A stretch of DNA of 64,000 nt from Moraxellaceae bacterium (lineage in GTDB: Bacteria > Pseudomonadota > Gammaproteobacteria > Pseudomonadales > Moraxellaceae), in assembly GCA_030646295.1 (NCBI GenBank), contig JAUSND010000003.1:496001-560000 (forward strand). Reading direction: 5' to 3'. A model generated the notes under the pieces. The model saw only the letters and a list, made by a program, of their open reading frames with translations. It was not told where the DNA came from and made no database searches. Shown one piece after another: positions 26,138 to 34,066 of the stretch (position 1 is its first letter; each line of letters opens with the position of its first letter). The position numbers and the translations under genes were made by a program.

Positions 26138-26739
26138 TGTCGATTATTCGTGGCGTTTGCGTGGCGGCGTTTGCAGTAGTGCTGACAGCATGTGCCAGCA
26201 AGGGCGAGGACTACTTTGGTGCCCAGGACCTGCCGCCTCTGGTCTTTCCGGCAGGACAGGAAACGCGACAGGTAAAACCGCTGTTCCCGATTCCACCGAC
26301 TACTGCCGCCACCCCGACAGAGTGGCCCAAGAAGTTTGATGTTCCCCGGCCGCGGCCGCTGGCCGAGGGTGCTGACGTGCCTGCTGCCAATGTTCCGGCA
26401 CAGCCATCGGGGAGCGAGCGCCCCGAGCTTAGCCTTGATGGTAACGGCTATTCTGTCCTGACCATTCGTGGTGACTTTAATGCCATCTGGGATAACCTGG
26501 AGCAGGCATTGAAGGCTGCCGGGGTCAAGGTTGAAGACCGTGATCAGGGCCTTGGGCAATATTACCTGAGCCTTGCCGATACCGATGGCAAGAAGGCAAC
26601 CTACCAGCTGCGTGTTACACGTGGGCAGTCTGCCTATACCCTGACCCTGCAAAAAGATGATGACACCCTGGCTTCGCAAGAAATGACCCGGACATTGTTC
26701 GAGTCTATTGTCGCGCGCTGGCCGGGCGACAAGCCCTGA
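26137..26739 (+). CDS. bamC: Outer-membrane assembly lipoprotein BamC-like, short form
   Basis: 200 residues. Lipobox LTACASK gives acylated Cys19, followed by a Pro-rich, unstructured segment (to about residue 88) as in BamC, then a single helix-grip-like domain (YSVLTIRGDFNAIWDNLEQA ... FESIVARWPG). E. coli BamC (344 residues) has two such domains; the second seems absent here. It belongs to the BAM complex that inserts outer-membrane proteins. Its identity rests mainly on position between dapA and purC and on the lipoprotein/helix-grip layout. Confidence 0.78.
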   Translation: MSIIRGVCVAAFAVVLTACASKGEDYFGAQDLPPLVFPAGQETRQVKPLFPIPPTTAATPTEWPKKFDVPRPRPLAEGADVPAANVPAQPSGSERPELSLDGNGYSVLTIRGDFNAIWDNLEQALKAAGVKVEDRDQGLGQYYLSLADTDGKKATYQLRVTRGQSAYTLTLQKDDDTLASQEMTRTLFESIVARWPGDKP

Positions 26740-26754
26740 GATTCGGAGACCTTC

Positions 26755-27468
26755 ATGGAAAAGCGCGATCTTCTCTACACCGGCAAGGCCAAATCCGTGT
26801 ATGCCACGGATGATGCTGACCGTCTGGTGATCCTGTTCCGCAACGACACATCTGCCTTTGATGGCAAGAAGGTCGAGCAGCTGGAACGCAAGGGCATGGT
26901 CAACAACAAGTTCAATGCCTTCATCATGGACAAGCTGGCAGCGGCCGGCATTCCGGTACATCAGGAAAAGCTGCTGTCCGATACCGAGTCGCTGGTAAAG
27001 CGTCTGACCATGATTCCGGTCGAGTGCGTGGTGCGTAATTTCGCCGCCGGCAGTCTGGTGAAGCGCCTGGGAGTGGAGGAGGGCAAGGAGCTGAATCCGC
27101 CGACCTTTGAGCTGTTCCTGAAGAATGATGCGCTTGGCGACCCCATGGTTAACGAATACCACGTGCGTTCGTTTGGCTGGGCCACGGATGATCAGCTGGC
27201 ACGGATGAAAGAACTGTCCTTTCAGGTGAATGAAGTGCTGAAGGGTGTGTTTGATGCCGGCAACATGTTGCTGGTGGATTTCAAGCTTGAGTTTGGCCTG
27301 TTCCATGGCGAGATTGTGCTGGGTGACGAGTTCTCGCCCGATGGCTGCCGTCTGTGGGACAAGGACACCCGCAAGAAGCTGGACAAGGACCGTTTCCGTC
27401 AAGGCCTGGGTGGTGTGGTTGAGGCTTATGAGGAAGTGGGTCACCGTATTGGTGTGAAGTTCGACTGA
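26755..27468 (+). CDS. purC: Phosphoribosylaminoimidazole-succinocarboxamide synthase (SAICAR synthetase)
   Basis: 237 residues, the same length as E. coli Pur[14 protein letters not shown] at the start, [22 protein letters not shown] and [20 protein letters not shown] are the family's ATP and substrate blocks. It joins aspartate to CAIR in purine synthesis. A GGAG Shine-Dalgarno sequence lies just before the ATG, 15 bases after bamC. Confidence 0.96.
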   Translation: MEKRDLLYTGKAKSVYATDDADRLVILFRNDTSAFDGKKVEQLERKGMVNNKFNAFIMDKLAAAGIPVHQEKLLSDTESLVKRLTMIPVECVVRNFAAGSLVKRLGVEEGKELNPPTFELFLKNDALGDPMVNEYHVRSFGWATDDQLARMKELSFQVNEVLKGVFDAGNMLLVDFKLEFGLFHGEIVLGDEFSPDGCRLWDKDTRKKLDKDRFRQGLGGVVEAYEEVGHRIGVKFD

Positions 27469-27504
27469 GGCGGTCGTTGCGACCGGATTTTTTCGAGCTT
27501 TCTC

Positions 27505-27532
27505 TTGAGTTGAACGCGCAGGCCGGTTATCT
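27505..27532 (+). promoter_or_regulatory. Probable tRNA-Ser promoter
   Basis: TTGAGT (27505-27510), a 16-base spacer and TTATCT (27527-27532), 12 bases before the tRNA. Confidence 0.5.
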
Positions 27533-27544
27533 TCTGCGCCCTTC

Positions 27545-27634
27545 GGAGAGGTGGCAGAGTGGTTGAATGTACCTGACTCGAAATCAGGCGTAGGCGCAAG
27601 TCTACCGAGGGTTCAAATCCCTCCCTCTCCGCCA
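27545..27634 (+). tRNA. tRNA-Ser (CGA)
   Basis: 90 bases with the long variable arm of class II tRNAs, acceptor GGAGAGG paired at the 3' end and encoded CCA. The anticodon loop CTCGAAA gives CGA, reading the TCG codon. Confidence 0.96.
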
Positions 27635-27641
27635 TATATCG

Positions 27642-27684
27642 AAAAGCCTTGCTTATCAACAGATTAGATAAGCAGGGCTTTTTT
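27642..27684 (+). terminator. Terminator of tRNA-Ser
   Basis: AAAAGCCTTGCTTATC pairs (one G-T pair) with GATAAGCAGGGCTTTT, ending in a T-run. The rest of the gap to 27822 shows nothing else. Confidence 0.8.
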
Positions 27685-27822
27685 GTTTCTGCCCTGCCTT
27701 TCTGTCCTGTTCCCGGTTTCCCGTGCGTGCTGTCATGGCCGTTTTGTCTCCTGCCGGCGCTGTTGTTCCGGGAGGGTTTTCTGGTTTTTCACTGGCCTGC
27801 TGCGCAGGCGCGAGGAGTTCTC

Positions 27823-28074
27823 ATGAGCAAGAAACTGGCCGTTACGATCACTCTTAACATGGATGTCCCGGATCACTGGGAAGTGGTGAGTACATCGGAA
27901 GGCGCGGATGTGCTGAAGGTTGGCGAGAACCAGTTCCTCGACCTGACATTCGAGCCAATGGTCACGGCGGACATCGAGGGGGAGTGGACCAACTCGGTGA
28001 CGGACGAATTCATCAGCTCCCTGTTCGAGATGGTGGAGACCGAGGAAGTGGCATACGAGCTTGCTGCCGGCTAA
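27823..28074 (+). CDS. Small hypothetical acidic protein
   Basis: 83 residues from the ATG at 27823, which has GAGGAG 6-9 bases upstream. The sequence (MSKKLAVTITLNMDVPDHWE ... SLFEMVETEEVAYELAAG) is acidic, soluble, probably alpha/beta, with no signal peptide, Cys or known motif. Good ribosome site and a following terminator support a real gene. Function not recognised. Confidence 0.7.
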   Translation: MSKKLAVTITLNMDVPDHWEVVSTSEGADVLKVGENQFLDLTFEPMVTADIEGEWTNSVTDEFISSLFEMVETEEVAYELAAG

Positions 28075-28096
28075 GTCGCCCGGTATCGGGTTAGCA

Positions 28097-28122
28097 AAGG
28101 GCCGCCGTGAGCGGCCTTTTTG
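28097..28122 (+). terminator. Rho-independent terminator
   Basis: GGCCGC and GCGGCC arms around CGTGA, followed by five T, closing the small-protein gene. Confidence 0.75.
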
Positions 28123-28181
28123 TTGTCTGGCAGGGAGGGGCAGGGAACGCGGATAGAGGGCGCATCTGTCAGTTAGCACTG

Positions 28182-28187
28182 TATAAT
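28182..28187 (+). promoter_or_regulatory. Probable -10 element of gltX
   Basis: Perfect TATAAT 35 bases upstream of the gltX ATG. No -35 hexamer of good match is visible. Confidence 0.45.
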
Positions 28188-28222
28188 CGCGGCCTTCGTT
28201 TGCTTGTTTGCCGGACTGCCTG

Positions 28223-29740
28223 ATGACTACTGTTCGTACCCGTATCGCTCCATCGCCCACGGGCGATCCCCATGTCGGGACTGCCTATATCGCGCTTTTC
28301 AACCTGTGCTTTGCCCGCCAGCATGGCGGCCAGTTCATCCTGCGCATTGAGGATACTGACCAGGTACGTTCCACGAAGGAATCCGAGGCGCAAATCCTGA
28401 GTGCCTTGAAGTGGGTGGGTCTGGAGTGGAATGAAGGCCCGGATGTGGGCGGTCCGCATGCGCCGTATCGTCAGAGCGAGCGCAGCGATATCTACAAGGC
28501 GCATGCGCGTGAGTTGGTGGAAAAGGGTCATGCCTTCCATTGCTTCTGTACCGCAGAGCGTCTGGATGCCCTGCGTGCCGAGCAGATGGCGGCCAAGGGT
28601 GCGCTGGGTTACGACGGCCACTGCATGCAGTTGGCACAGGATGAAGTGGCGACGCGTCTTGCAGCCGGCGAGCCGTCAGTGATCCGCATGATCGTGCCGC
28701 GCGAAGGCGAGTGCCGCATCCAGGACATGTTGCGTGGCGAGATCGTGATTCCGTGGTCGGAAGTCGACATGCAGGTGCTGATGAAGGCGGATGGTCTGCC
28801 GACCTATCATCTGGCCAATGTGGTGGATGACCACCTCATGGAAATCACGCATGTTATTCGTGGGGAAGAATGGATCAGTTCCGGCCCCAAGCATGTGCTG
28901 CTGTACCAGTATTTCGGCTGGCAGGCTCCGGTGTTCTGCCACATGCCGTTGCTGCGTAATCCGGACAAGTCCAAGCTGAGCAAGCGCAAGAACCCGACCA
29001 GTATTTCGTTCTACGAGCGTATGGGGTATTTGCCGGAGGCGTTGCTGAACTATCTGGGTCGCATGGGCTGGTCGATGCCGGACGAGCGTGAAAAGTTCAC
29101 GCTGGACGAGATGATTGCAAACTTTGATCTGTCCCGTGTGTCTTTGGGTGGCCCGACGTTTGATGTCGAGAAGCTGAGCTGGCTCAACAGTGTGTGGCTG
29201 CGCGAAATGCCGGTGCCTGATCTCATGGCAGCCTTCCAGAAGTGGGCATTCAATCCGGCGTATGTCGAGCAGGTGATCAAGCAGATTCAGCCGCGCATTC
29301 ATACGCTGTCGGATGCGGTCAGCTGGGCCGGTTTCTTTTTTGCCGGGCAGGTGAATGTCACGCCAGAGAGCTTTGCGCACAAGAAGCTGTCGCCGGATGA
29401 GGTACGCCGGGTTTTGCAGATTACGCTGTGGGAAATCGAGGCGCTGCGGACCTGGAACCATGAAACCGTCAGTGCGTTGCTGGGCCGTGTCAGTACGACG
29501 ATGGGCATCAAGTTGCGTGATTTCATGCCGTCATTCTTTGTCGCGATTTCGGGCTCTACGTCCAGTACGAATGTGATGGATGCAATGGCCATTCTGGGCC
29601 CGGACATGACGCGCTCACGTTTGCGTCATGCGCTTGCTGTGCTGGGTGGTGTGTCGAAGCAGGAGACCAAGGATTGGGAAAAGGCATGGCGCGACATGAG
29701 CAGTGCGGCTGTCGTTGACTCACCGGAAGGCGCTGCCTAA
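28223..29740 (+). CDS. gltX: Glutamyl-tRNA synthetase
   Basis: 505 residues from the ATG at 28223 (a TTG at 28208 is unlikely). Class I signature HIGH appears as [13 protein letters not shown] and KMSKS as SKLSKRKNP. Catalytic and anticodon-binding domains are full length. Charges tRNA-Glu; fittingly, tRNA-Glu is encoded 70 bases downstream. Confidence 0.96.
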   Translation: MTTVRTRIAPSPTGDPHVGTAYIALFNLCFARQHGGQFILRIEDTDQVRSTKESEAQILSALKWVGLEWNEGPDVGGPHAPYRQSERSDIYKAHARELVEKGHAFHCFCTAERLDALRAEQMAAKGALGYDGHCMQLAQDEVATRLAAGEPSVIRMIVPREGECRIQDMLRGEIVIPWSEVDMQVLMKADGLPTYHLANVVDDHLMEITHVIRGEEWISSGPKHVLLYQYFGWQAPVFCHMPLLRNPDKSKLSKRKNPTSISFYERMGYLPEALLNYLGRMGWSMPDEREKFTLDEMIANFDLSRVSLGGPTFDVEKLSWLNSVWLREMPVPDLMAAFQKWAFNPAYVEQVIKQIQPRIHTLSDAVSWAGFFFAGQVNVTPESFAHKKLSPDEVRRVLQITLWEIEALRTWNHETVSALLGRVSTTMGIKLRDFMPSFFVAISGSTSSTNVMDAMAILGPDMTRSRLRHALAVLGGVSKQETKDWEKAWRDMSSAAVVDSPEGAA

Positions 29741-29810
29741 AATGTTCGACTTGCTGACTGGTCCGGCTGTTTGTGATCTGACTGCCTTGCCACTGCCAGC
29801 CAAAGGTTAT

Positions 29811-29886
29811 GTCCCCATCGTCTAGAGGCCTAGGACATCGCCCTTTCATGGCGGAAACCGGGGTTCGAATCCCTGTGGGGACGCCA
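29811..29886 (+). tRNA. tRNA-Glu (TTC)
   Basis: 76 bases; acceptor GTCCCCA pairs with TGGGGAC, encoded CCA, anticodon loop CTTTCAT giving TTC for GAA/GAG. It lies right after gltX. Confidence 0.96.
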
Positions 29887-29889
29887 TAT

Positions 29890-29926
29890 AAAAAAGGCCC
29901 GGTCCATAAAGACCGGGCCTTTTTTA
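29890..29926. terminator. Bidirectional terminator after tRNA-Glu and dodecin
   Basis: AAAAAAGGCCCGGTC pairs with GACCGGGCCTTTTTT. It can end both tRNA-Glu and the convergent dodecin transcript. Confidence 0.85.
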
Positions 29927-29932
29927 TATGCC

Positions 29933-30163
29933 TTATACGTCTTCATGCACGACAAACGTCACCAGCATGTCAACGCGATATTTGCAGATCTTGCCATTTT
30001 CCACATCGACCTTCATTTCCTTGACCCACGCACCGCGTACGTCGCGCAGGGTCTTGCAGGCCCGTTTGATGCCCGAGTTGATGGCATCGTCAAAGCTTTT
30101 GTCTGACGTGGAAATGATCTCGGTGACGCGGGCAATGGTGTTGTCGGCAGCTTTCCTGGCCAT
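29933..30163 (-). CDS. Dodecin (flavin-binding protein)
   Basis: 76 residues from ATG at 30163 (AAGGAG 8 bases upstream). The pattern TEIISTSDKSFDDAINSGIK ... RVDMLVTFVVHEDV matches dodecins, which form 12-subunit shells storing flavin or lumichrome. The flavin-stacking Trp of archaeal dodecin corresponds to the Trp in RGAWVKEMKV. Divergent from the TonB-dependent receptor gene. Confidence 0.88.
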   Translation of the reverse strand: MARKAADNTIARVTEIISTSDKSFDDAINSGIKRACKTLRDVRGAWVKEMKVDVENGKICKYRVDMLVTFVVHEDV

Positions 30164-30231
30164 GATGTGACTCCTTGACTTGAGGGGGTCATAACAGACT
30201 AGCAGGGGATCCGGACCTGGCCAGTCCAGGG

Positions 30232-30250
30232 CTGCGACACTATGTCGCAG
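30232..30250. promoter_or_regulatory. Perfect palindrome, candidate operator of the receptor cluster
   Basis: CTGCGACA and TGTCGCAG flank a CTA centre (8+3+8). It lies in the divergent gap between dodecin and the TonB-dependent receptor, just upstream of a TATACT -10-like hexamer (30272-30277) that lacks a good -35. The place suits an activator or repressor site. It does not resemble a Fur box. Confidence 0.5.
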
Positions 30251-30310
30251 GTGGCCTGGGTCTGGCTTCTTTATACTGCGCGCGCCTGCCGGTTCACGTT
30301 TGGAACATCC

Positions 30311-32419
30311 ATGCCGATTTTTCATGTCCGCTTTACCCTGATGATATCGTTACTGTTTCCGGGAGCCCATGCCTGGGCTGATTCAAGCGGTACTGCCCCT
30401 GACGAACTGGAAGAGGTGGTGGTGACGGCATCGCGCACGGAAACCTCACTGGGTGAGACGCCAGCGCCAGTGACGCGTCTGGATGGCGATGACATTGAGG
30501 CGGCCAAACCTCGCCTGATCAGTGATGTGCTGGACCGTGTGCCCGGTGTGCACATGGTTGATCTGGGTAACGAGCAGCACAGCATGAGTATCCGGCAGCC
30601 GATAACGACCAATGCGGTGTACCAGTATCTGGAAGACAATGTGCCCATCCGTCCGATCGGGGTGTTCAATCACAACGCACTGAATGAAATAAATCTGGCC
30701 GGGACGGGTGATATTGAGGTCATGCGCGGGGCGACATCGTCACTGTATGGCAGTAACGCGGTTGGTGGTGCCGTGAATTTCCTGACCCGGGCACCGAGTC
30801 TGACGCCGGAGGCATGGCTGGGGTTGCGCGGTAGTGATCAGGGCTATGGCCGCGTGGATGCCGGGGCCAGTGCCACACAGGGCAATACCGGCATACGGTT
30901 ATCGTTCTACCAGAGTGAGGTGGATGACGGCTGGCGTGAGCACAGTGATGGCACCAAGAGTTCGTTGAGCCTCCGTATTGACCAGGTTGTGACGGATAGC
31001 AGTATTTTGCAAAGCTCTGTCAGTTACACGGACATGTATACGGACATGACGGGGACTCTTGGAGAGAAGGATTACCGCAATACTCCGGAAAAGAGTTATC
31101 AGACGTTTACCGAACGGACTGACAAGGCAACACGTATCAGCAGTAGTCTGGAAACGCAGTGGAGTGAAAAAAACAGGAGCCGTTTGACTGTCTTCTGGCG
31201 TGACAATTCGCATGGCCAGATTCCCAGCTATCAACTGGGAAACTGTAATCCTGGTGGCGGAACATGCACCACCAATGGTCGCCAGAATGACAACTCCTAC
31301 ACGTCACTGGGTCTGGATGCACAGTGGCAACAGGGGCTGTCGTTTGCCAATGGCCGTGTGATTGCCGGATTGGGATGGGATCACACTGATAATGTCTACG
31401 TTGAAGATAACCTGAGTGTTGTTCGCGACAGTGACTTGCGCTATGTCTCGTACAGTGTGACATCCCGTCGCCGCCAGTATGAGGCGGGTATAGACAATCC
31501 GTCGGCCTACTTGCAGGCAGAGCTGAAGCCGTTGGCAAAAACAACGGTGGTGGCGGGAGTCCGTTATGACGAGGTTCGTTATGACTTTAATAACCGGCTT
31601 GTTCCGTCACCCACAACCGGTGCACCCGATGAAGAACGGAAATTTTCCAATCTGTCGCCACGCCTGGGTGTGGTACAGGCATTGAGTGATGCCAGTGAGG
31701 CATTCATCAATCTGAGTGAGGGCTTTGTCCCACCTGAAGTTTCACAGCTGTACTCGTCTCTTGATGTACCGGATTTGCGCGAATCAGTTTTCCGTAATAT
31801 CGATCTTGGCTTTCGCCATCGCTGGGGCAAGACGGGCAGGGTTGAGGCGACGCTTTATCGGCTGGAAGGTGAGGACGAGGTGGTCAGCTATACCGTGAGC
31901 TCGGCGCCTCTGGTCAGGGAGAACCGGAATGCAGGTGCCACCTTGCATCAGGGGCTTGAGCTCGGGCTGGGCTGGTCACCGGTGGACATGCTTGATGGTT
32001 ATCTGAGTGCCACAGTGGCGCGTCATGAATACACACACTACAGCCCGGCTGCCGGGGTAAGTTTTGACGGCAAGGAAATGCCCGGTGCTCCTGGCTACAC
32101 CATTCTTGCGGGCGTTAACTGGACGGTTAAGCCCGGCCTGGTGGTGACGCCGGAAGTGCAGAGGATTGCGGCCTACTGGATGAATGACCTGAACAGTGTC
32201 CGTTATGATGGTCATACATTGCTTAATCTGAAGGCGCGCTGGACGCATGGTCCGCTTGAGATGTATGCACAGGCGTTGAACCTGACCGATGAGCATTATG
32301 CACACTCGGCCTCTAGTACTTATCGTACGGGCGCATTTAATCCTGACCTGCAGAACAGTTACACCCCGGGTGATCCGCTGACCTTCCTGCTGGGTGTGAA
32401 TTACACGCTTGGCCTCTGA
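30311..32419 (+). CDS. TonB-dependent outer-membrane receptor
   Basis: 702 residues from the ATG at 30311. Signal peptide (about residues 1-24), a TonB-box-like ELEEVVVTASRTET, plug domain with EVMRGATSSLYGSNAVGGAVNF, and a beta-barrel ending in the aromatic-type C-terminus LLGVNYTLGL. The family imports metal chelates, cobalamin or other scarce compounds using TonB energy. The ligand is not evident. The neighbours (PepSY membrane protein, Atm1-type exporter, metal efflux) point to a metal or metallophore. Confidence 0.92.
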   Translation: MPIFHVRFTLMISLLFPGAHAWADSSGTAPDELEEVVVTASRTETSLGETPAPVTRLDGDDIEAAKPRLISDVLDRVPGVHMVDLGNEQHSMSIRQPITTNAVYQYLEDNVPIRPIGVFNHNALNEINLAGTGDIEVMRGATSSLYGSNAVGGAVNFLTRAPSLTPEAWLGLRGSDQGYGRVDAGASATQGNTGIRLSFYQSEVDDGWREHSDGTKSSLSLRIDQVVTDSSILQSSVSYTDMYTDMTGTLGEKDYRNTPEKSYQTFTERTDKATRISSSLETQWSEKNRSRLTVFWRDNSHGQIPSYQLGNCNPGGGTCTTNGRQNDNSYTSLGLDAQWQQGLSFANGRVIAGLGWDHTDNVYVEDNLSVVRDSDLRYVSYSVTSRRRQYEAGIDNPSAYLQAELKPLAKTTVVAGVRYDEVRYDFNNRLVPSPTTGAPDEERKFSNLSPRLGVVQALSDASEAFINLSEGFVPPEVSQLYSSLDVPDLRESVFRNIDLGFRHRWGKTGRVEATLYRLEGEDEVVSYTVSSAPLVRENRNAGATLHQGLELGLGWSPVDMLDGYLSATVARHEYTHYSPAAGVSFDGKEMPGAPGYTILAGVNWTVKPGLVVTPEVQRIAAYWMNDLNSVRYDGHTLLNLKARWTHGPLEMYAQALNLTDEHYAHSASSTYRTGAFNPDLQNSYTPGDPLTFLLGVNYTLGL

Positions 32420-32426
32420 TTTTTCT

Positions 32427-32446
32427 GGCGGCAATGGCCGCCTTTT
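32427..32446 (+). terminator. Short terminator/attenuator between receptor and PepSY genes
   Basis: GGCGGC and GCCGCC around AATG followed by TTTT. It lies 8 bases after the receptor stop and just before the PepSY start, so it could reduce read-through. Confidence 0.55.
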
Positions 32447-32456
32447 GCTTTCCCGG

Positions 32457-34016
32457 ATGCGACTGATGCGACTGATCCTGCAATCTGTTTCCCGCCTTGT
32501 GCTGCGTTATCACCGCTGGGTAGGTCTGCTGGCAGTGCTGCCGGTTGTCCTGTGGGGGCTGTCGGGTCTGTCACATCCAATCATGTCGCGGCTGCAGCCC
32601 CAGCCCGCTGCCATGATGCCGCCCGTTGGCCTGTCGAGCGGATTTGATGCGGAAGAAATGGCAACTGTGCGCCCATTGTCGGCATTGTCGGCATTGTTGC
32701 CGGGGCAGGGCATTCATGCGGTTCGCCAGGCAAGGTTGTTGCGCTGGCAGGGCAGGATGGTCTGGCAACTGACGCTGCCGGGACAAGCGGAGCGCATCTA
32801 TGTGGATGCAGAGAGCGGGATGGTTGTGCCGGATGCTGACAAGGCACTGGCAGTCACTCTTGCGCGGCATTTTGCGGGAGAGCCTGATCGCGTTATTACC
32901 AGCATGGAGCTGATTACCCGGTTTTCTGACGACTACCCTTATGTCAATCGCCTGTTGCCCGTGTGGCGAGTGGTGTTTGCCGGGGATGACGGATTAAGTG
33001 CATATGTGGAGACGTCGCCGCTGCGCCTGGCCACGCTGAATAATTCGTTGAAATCAGGTTTCGGCAGGGTTTTTCGTGCACTGCACTCCTGGTCTTTTAT
33101 CAATAATGAGGCTGTGCGCGATACGGTCATGACGATTTTTTTGTCATTGGCTTTTTTCAGCAGTCTTGGCGGGTTGTGGTTGTACGGATTTTTCTGGCGC
33201 AAGCCGGAGAGCGGTGAGCGTGCTGCGCCACTGCGACGCTGGCATCGACGCCTGGGCGTGCTGGTGGCGGTGTCTACGCTGGCGTTCACGGGGAGTGCGA
33301 TTCTGCATGTGCAATTGCTGGACAAGGGCAACAACGAGAGTGTGCCACGGCTGTTGCCGGATCAATTGCTGAATGCAGACAGCCTTAATTGGGTGCCGCA
33401 CACAATCGGTCTGGCTGCAAACGAGCAGCTCGATATTGTCCCTGTGGCAGGTCAGGTAGTTGTCCGGGCAAGCGCACAGTCTGCCTCCATGGTTGGCAGG
33501 AAAGGAAATGGTGCAATGCCTGCACCACAGGCTGCTACTGAGCATGTCCATCATCATGATGGCAGTAAGCCAGCAGCGTCAGGCGAGCGGTATTTTGCGG
33601 CCGGCTCGGATGCCATTCAGGTAGACGGTGCGCAGCAGCATGCGAGGACACTGGCGGCTGCGTTTGCCGGCCTGCCGGAAGCGCAGATTGACGGGACGGA
33701 ACTGGTCACCCGGTTTGCGGGCGAGTACGGCTTTATCAACAAGCGTTTGCCGGTCTGGAAAGTGGACTTCAAGACGCCGGATAACCTGACGCTATATGTA
33801 GAAACGACGAGCGGTGTACAGGCGGCCGAGGTGCGTGACATGCAGCGGTTTGAGGGTTTCAGCTTTGCCTATCTGCACAAGTGGAACTTTCTGGATGGCA
33901 TCGGGAAGGATGGCCGTGATGTGCTCCTTTGCGTGTTTGCGTTGCTCAATGTCGTGGTGGTTGTCCTGGGGGCGTGGCTCTGGCTGCGCCGCAGGAAAAC
34001 ACCAGCGTCTGCTTGA
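32457..34016 (+). CDS. PepSY-associated transmembrane protein, probable metallophore reductase
   Basis: 519 residues from ATG at 32457 (another ATG at 32466); no strong Shine-Dalgarno. Four membrane helices: residues about 18-40 (LRYHRWVGLLAVLPVVLWGL), about 220-242, about 262-285 and the C-terminus. Two PepSY repeats are visible: EPDRVITSMELITRFSDDYP... and LPEAQIDGTELVTRFAGEYG..., each followed by NxxLPVWxVxF. Histidines near helix ends (YHRWVGL, RALHSW, WHRRLGV, YLHKWNF) resemble the haem-like sites of FoxB-type siderophore reductases. A His cluster EHVHHHDG lies in the periplasmic loop. It probably works with the upstream receptor. Confidence 0.83.
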   Translation: MRLMRLILQSVSRLVLRYHRWVGLLAVLPVVLWGLSGLSHPIMSRLQPQPAAMMPPVGLSSGFDAEEMATVRPLSALSALLPGQGIHAVRQARLLRWQGRMVWQLTLPGQAERIYVDAESGMVVPDADKALAVTLARHFAGEPDRVITSMELITRFSDDYPYVNRLLPVWRVVFAGDDGLSAYVETSPLRLATLNNSLKSGFGRVFRALHSWSFINNEAVRDTVMTIFLSLAFFSSLGGLWLYGFFWRKPESGERAAPLRRWHRRLGVLVAVSTLAFTGSAILHVQLLDKGNNESVPRLLPDQLLNADSLNWVPHTIGLAANEQLDIVPVAGQVVVRASAQSASMVGRKGNGAMPAPQAATEHVHHHDGSKPAASGERYFAAGSDAIQVDGAQQHARTLAAAFAGLPEAQIDGTELVTRFAGEYGFINKRLPVWKVDFKTPDNLTLYVETTSGVQAAEVRDMQRFEGFSFAYLHKWNFLDGIGKDGRDVLLCVFALLNVVVVVLGAWLWLRRRKTPASA

Positions 34017-34066
34017 TATCCTGCCGGTAATGGCCATCATGACGGGGTTATCCATGGAACCTTGTC

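Noticed and set aside
26116-27444. A 442-codon minus-strand frame over bamC-purC
   Set aside because: It covers two confidently identified genes on the other strand and has no family motif.
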